From the NCBI GenBank assembly GCA_024232355.1, contig JAAEPW010000986.1, positions 1-64,000 on the forward strand: a DNA stretch of 64,000 nucleotides, given 5' to 3'. The notes under the pieces were generated by a model. It was given only the letters and a program-made list of their open reading frames with translations, was not told the origin of the DNA and ran no database searches. Every line of letters starts with the position of its first letter. Positions within the stretch are counted from its first letter, which is position 1. Positions 62,263 through 64,000 of this stretch are shown one piece after another. Source of the DNA: Chloroflexota bacterium. GTDB lineage: Bacteria > Chloroflexota > Anaerolineae > B4-G1. The translations under genes were made by a program, and so were the position numbers.

Positions 62263-64000
62263 AGCCAGGGGAAACTACTCGAAAACCGATATCGTCGTTA
62301 CAGCCGTCGGGCACACCCCTGAATCGGTAGGCGCAGCGCGCGAGCCTCCGATAGTCGAAGAACGAGCCCCCGCGAACTGCGCGGTAGACCTCACCCGCGT
62401 CGTACCACGAGTTGGTCCATTCCCAGACGTTGCCACTCGTATCCTTCACACCAGCCTCACTATCTCCACTGGAGAATTGGCCGACGGCGGTCGTCGAAGC
62501 TGCCTCACGTGAACTGCTCTCGAGCCACTTTGACCAATCAAGATCATCTTGTTCTCCCCAAAACTCGGCACAGTTCAACAGATTTCTATCAAAAGTATCT
62601 CCCCAGGGATACTCGCGCCCGTCAGTGTGGCGGGCGGCCCGCTCCCACTCTTGTTCTGTGGGCAAGCGCACCGGATGACCCAGATCCTGCGCCAGCCATT
62701 CACAATAGGCTTGGGCCTCGAACCAACTGACGCCCACCACCGGCGCCAGGGGGTTGTTCCAATTGACGTCGCGCCAGTAGAACGGCTCCCCGCGCTTTTC
62801 CGGTGGGCGGCGCTCCAGGTGACGCTTTTCATAGTCCTCCCGCGCTTTGCTGTCGTAAGTGCCGTCGCGCCAGGCCCAGCCGTCGTCGCTCCAGAACTGG
62901 GGCTGCTCGTAGCCCCCGGCCTCTATAAAGCGGTGGTATTGCAGGTTGGTGACCGGGTACTTGGCTATGGCAAAGGGCTGCGCGATGACGATCTCTTGCT
63001 TATCGTCGCCGTACAGGAACGGCCCGGCCGGGATGTCGACGAACGCATCGAGGTCGTCCGGGGCCCAACCGGCGCGGCCTAGGCTAAAGCCGGCGTCGCG
63101 CTGGACGGCGGGAGGCAGGGAGCGGTCTCGCGCCGCGTCCAGGAGCGCGTCGGTGACCTCTCGCGCCACGACGCGGCCCAGGCCCAGGTCTCCCGCGTCT
63201 TCCATGCACGCTCCGGCGAGCAGGACGTTCTTGCAGGCGTCGTCCCCATCGCACGCCGTCTCCAGCATCGCCCGCACCACCTGCCCGGCGGCGCGCGGCT
63301 GTTTGTGCAGCAGCCCCCAGATGCCCACCGCCAGCAGGATCGTCTCGCGCCAGGCGGGGTCGGTGAGGTGCTGCCGGATGACGGCAATGCTCTCGCCGAG
63401 GTCCAACTGTCCCAGCTGCACCACCCCGTAGGCAGCCAGCATCTCTTCGAACGTCAGGTGGATAAAGCCGTACTGCCCCCGGCCGCGCTCCAGGACCAGG
63501 TTCGAGTAGCGGCGCACGCTGTTCAAAAACTCGCGCGCCCTCTCGGCAGCGGGACCGCGCGGCAGCTCCCACTCTTCGCCCATAAAGTAGTCGGTCAGCC
63601 AGCCCAGCAGCGCCTGTTCTGATACCAGCCCCGCTGTCGGGTTTTCCTCGCGCAGCCAGAGGGCCAGCGGTCCCAGCACCATCAATATCTGCAAATAGTC
63701 CATCTCTGGCCCCACCTGCCGCTTGTCCAGGGCGCGGGCCTTGCTCCACGCGGTGATGAGCGTCTTGAGGTAGAGTTCGTACAGTTCGACGCGGCGGTTA
63801 GGGAGCGAGACGCCCTGCCGCTTGATGAGGGCCAGGATGGTGAGCAGGAGCGGGTTGCTGGCCAAGCGCGCCACGCCGGGGTTGGCGTCGATGGCTTGCA
63901 GCAGGCTTTTACGTTCGGCCTCGGCGGCGGCGCGGGCCTCGGGGGTGTCACCCAGGGTGCCCGTCTCAAAGGCCGCGCACCAGCGGACGGCAAAGCGCTC
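62246..64000 (-). CDS. NACHT-FGE (formylglycine-generating-enzyme-like) fusion, 5' end outside the window
   Basis: The frame is open to the window edge, and the residues before the first GTG (KSLLQAIDANPGVARLASNPLLLTIL) are typical of the NACHT winged-helix/linker region, so the gene continues beyond 64000. The visible 584 residues are the end of a NACHT module, a helical section, and an FGE-sulfatase-like domain (FVDIPAGPFLYGDD, YPVTNLQYHRFI, RLPTEQEWERAAR, DTSGNVWEWTNSWY, RGGSFFDY, GFRVV). In conflict proteins such FGE folds act as binding modules like those of diversity-generating retroelements. It is much GC-richer than the neighbouring genes. The C-terminal few codons lie in tandem repeats. 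Confidence 0.9.
   Translation of the reverse strand, partial: ERFAVRWCAAFETGTLGDTPEARAAAEAERKSLLQAIDANPGVARLASNPLLLTILALIKRQGVSLPNRRVELYELYLKTLITAWSKARALDKRQVGPEMDYLQILMVLGPLALWLREENPTAGLVSEQALLGWLTDYFMGEEWELPRGPAAERAREFLNSVRRYSNLVLERGRGQYGFIHLTFEEMLAAYGVVQLGQLDLGESIAVIRQHLTDPAWRETILLAVGIWGLLHKQPRAAGQVVRAMLETACDGDDACKNVLLAGACMEDAGDLGLGRVVAREVTDALLDAARDRSLPPAVQRDAGFSLGRAGWAPDDLDAFVDIPAGPFLYGDDKQEIVIAQPFAIAKYPVTNLQYHRFIEAGGYEQPQFWSDDGWAWRDGTYDSKAREDYEKRHLERRPPEKRGEPFYWRDVNWNNPLAPVVGVSWFEAQAYCEWLAQDLGHPVRLPTEQEWERAARHTDGREYPWGDTFDRNLLNCAEFWGEQDDLDWSKWLESSSREAASTTAVGQFSSGDSEAGVKDTSGNVWEWTNSWYDAGEVYRAVRGGSFFDYRRLARCAYRFRGVPDGCNDDIGFRVVSPGSISGC

Noticed and set aside
1..64000. CRISPR arrays, tRNA or rRNA genes
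   Set aside because: No regularly spaced identical repeats and no recognisable cloverleaf or rRNA sequence were seen by eye on either strand. A Cas4-like nuclease alone (15350-16519) does not imply CRISPR.

Overview
The window looks like a defence island from a bacterial chromosome with mid-range GC. The style of the proteins (NACHT-FGE fusions, a vWA-MoxR ternary conflict operon, several degenerate insertion sequences) suggests Chloroflexota, possibly Anaerolineae. That is inference; there is no rRNA or other marker gene here.

Left part (1-27.3 kb). After the 5' end of a truncated, possibly transposase, gene comes a dense set of DNA-metabolism genes. A divergent promoter region near 3.6 kb separates a leftward pair (tandem-HTH protein, SF2 helicase with C-terminal HhH) from a rightward pair (SF2 helicase with HhH and SWIM zinc finger, zinc-less TGT paralogue). 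A leftward operon runs from 27.25 kb to 7.03 kb and meets the rightward pair tail to tail. In transcription order it encodes a YhhQ-type queuosine-precursor transporter, an XRE repressor, a MazG-like NTP pyrophosphohydrolase, a large TGT/DpdA-like protein with a YaaA/DUF6884-like N-terminus, NurA, HerA, a PD-(D/E)XK protein, a UvrD-type helicase, a RecB/Cas4-like Fe-S nuclease, a 1.5-kaa sacsin-type ATPase with a DUF3883 domain, a second NurA and a second HerA. The transporter and the two transglycosylase paralogues point to 7-deazaguanine chemistry. The surrounding helicases and nucleases say the target is probably DNA, as in the dpd islands, but the gene set differs from the dpd system I know. 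This is the best candidate for an undescribed system.

Middle (27.4-33.5 kb). Two insertion sequences are nested. An older one (about 27429-32559, long imperfect inverted repeats, transposase broken by two frameshifts) is interrupted by a second (29161-31925) with 23-bp terminal repeats and a perfect 7-bp target duplication, TACACTT. Beyond it lie decayed copies of the transporter and XRE genes, in the same order and with the same upstream hairpin and palindrome as the live copies.

Second island (33.5-57.8 kb, all rightward, mostly overlapping genes). It starts with a SIR2-NACHT-pentapeptide protein ending in a Hint (intein-like) domain. Next come a 1.6-kaa helicase with a Cys-rich C-terminus and a small phospholipase-D-like protein (similar to DpdJ-DpdK or DrmA/B-DrmC), and a TPR-like protein. 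Then follows a conflict operon: kinase-FHA-ATPase; ATPase-SIR2-caspase-EAD; EAD protein; MoxR ATPase; vWA protein; STAND ATPase with TPRs.

Right part (58.0-64.0 kb). A small zinc-ribbon protein, a tyrosine recombinase, an unknown protein and a replication-relaxation protein look like an integrated plasmid-like element. Two iteron-like clusters with 10-bp periodicity bracket the last two. The window ends inside a GC-rich NACHT-FGE gene.
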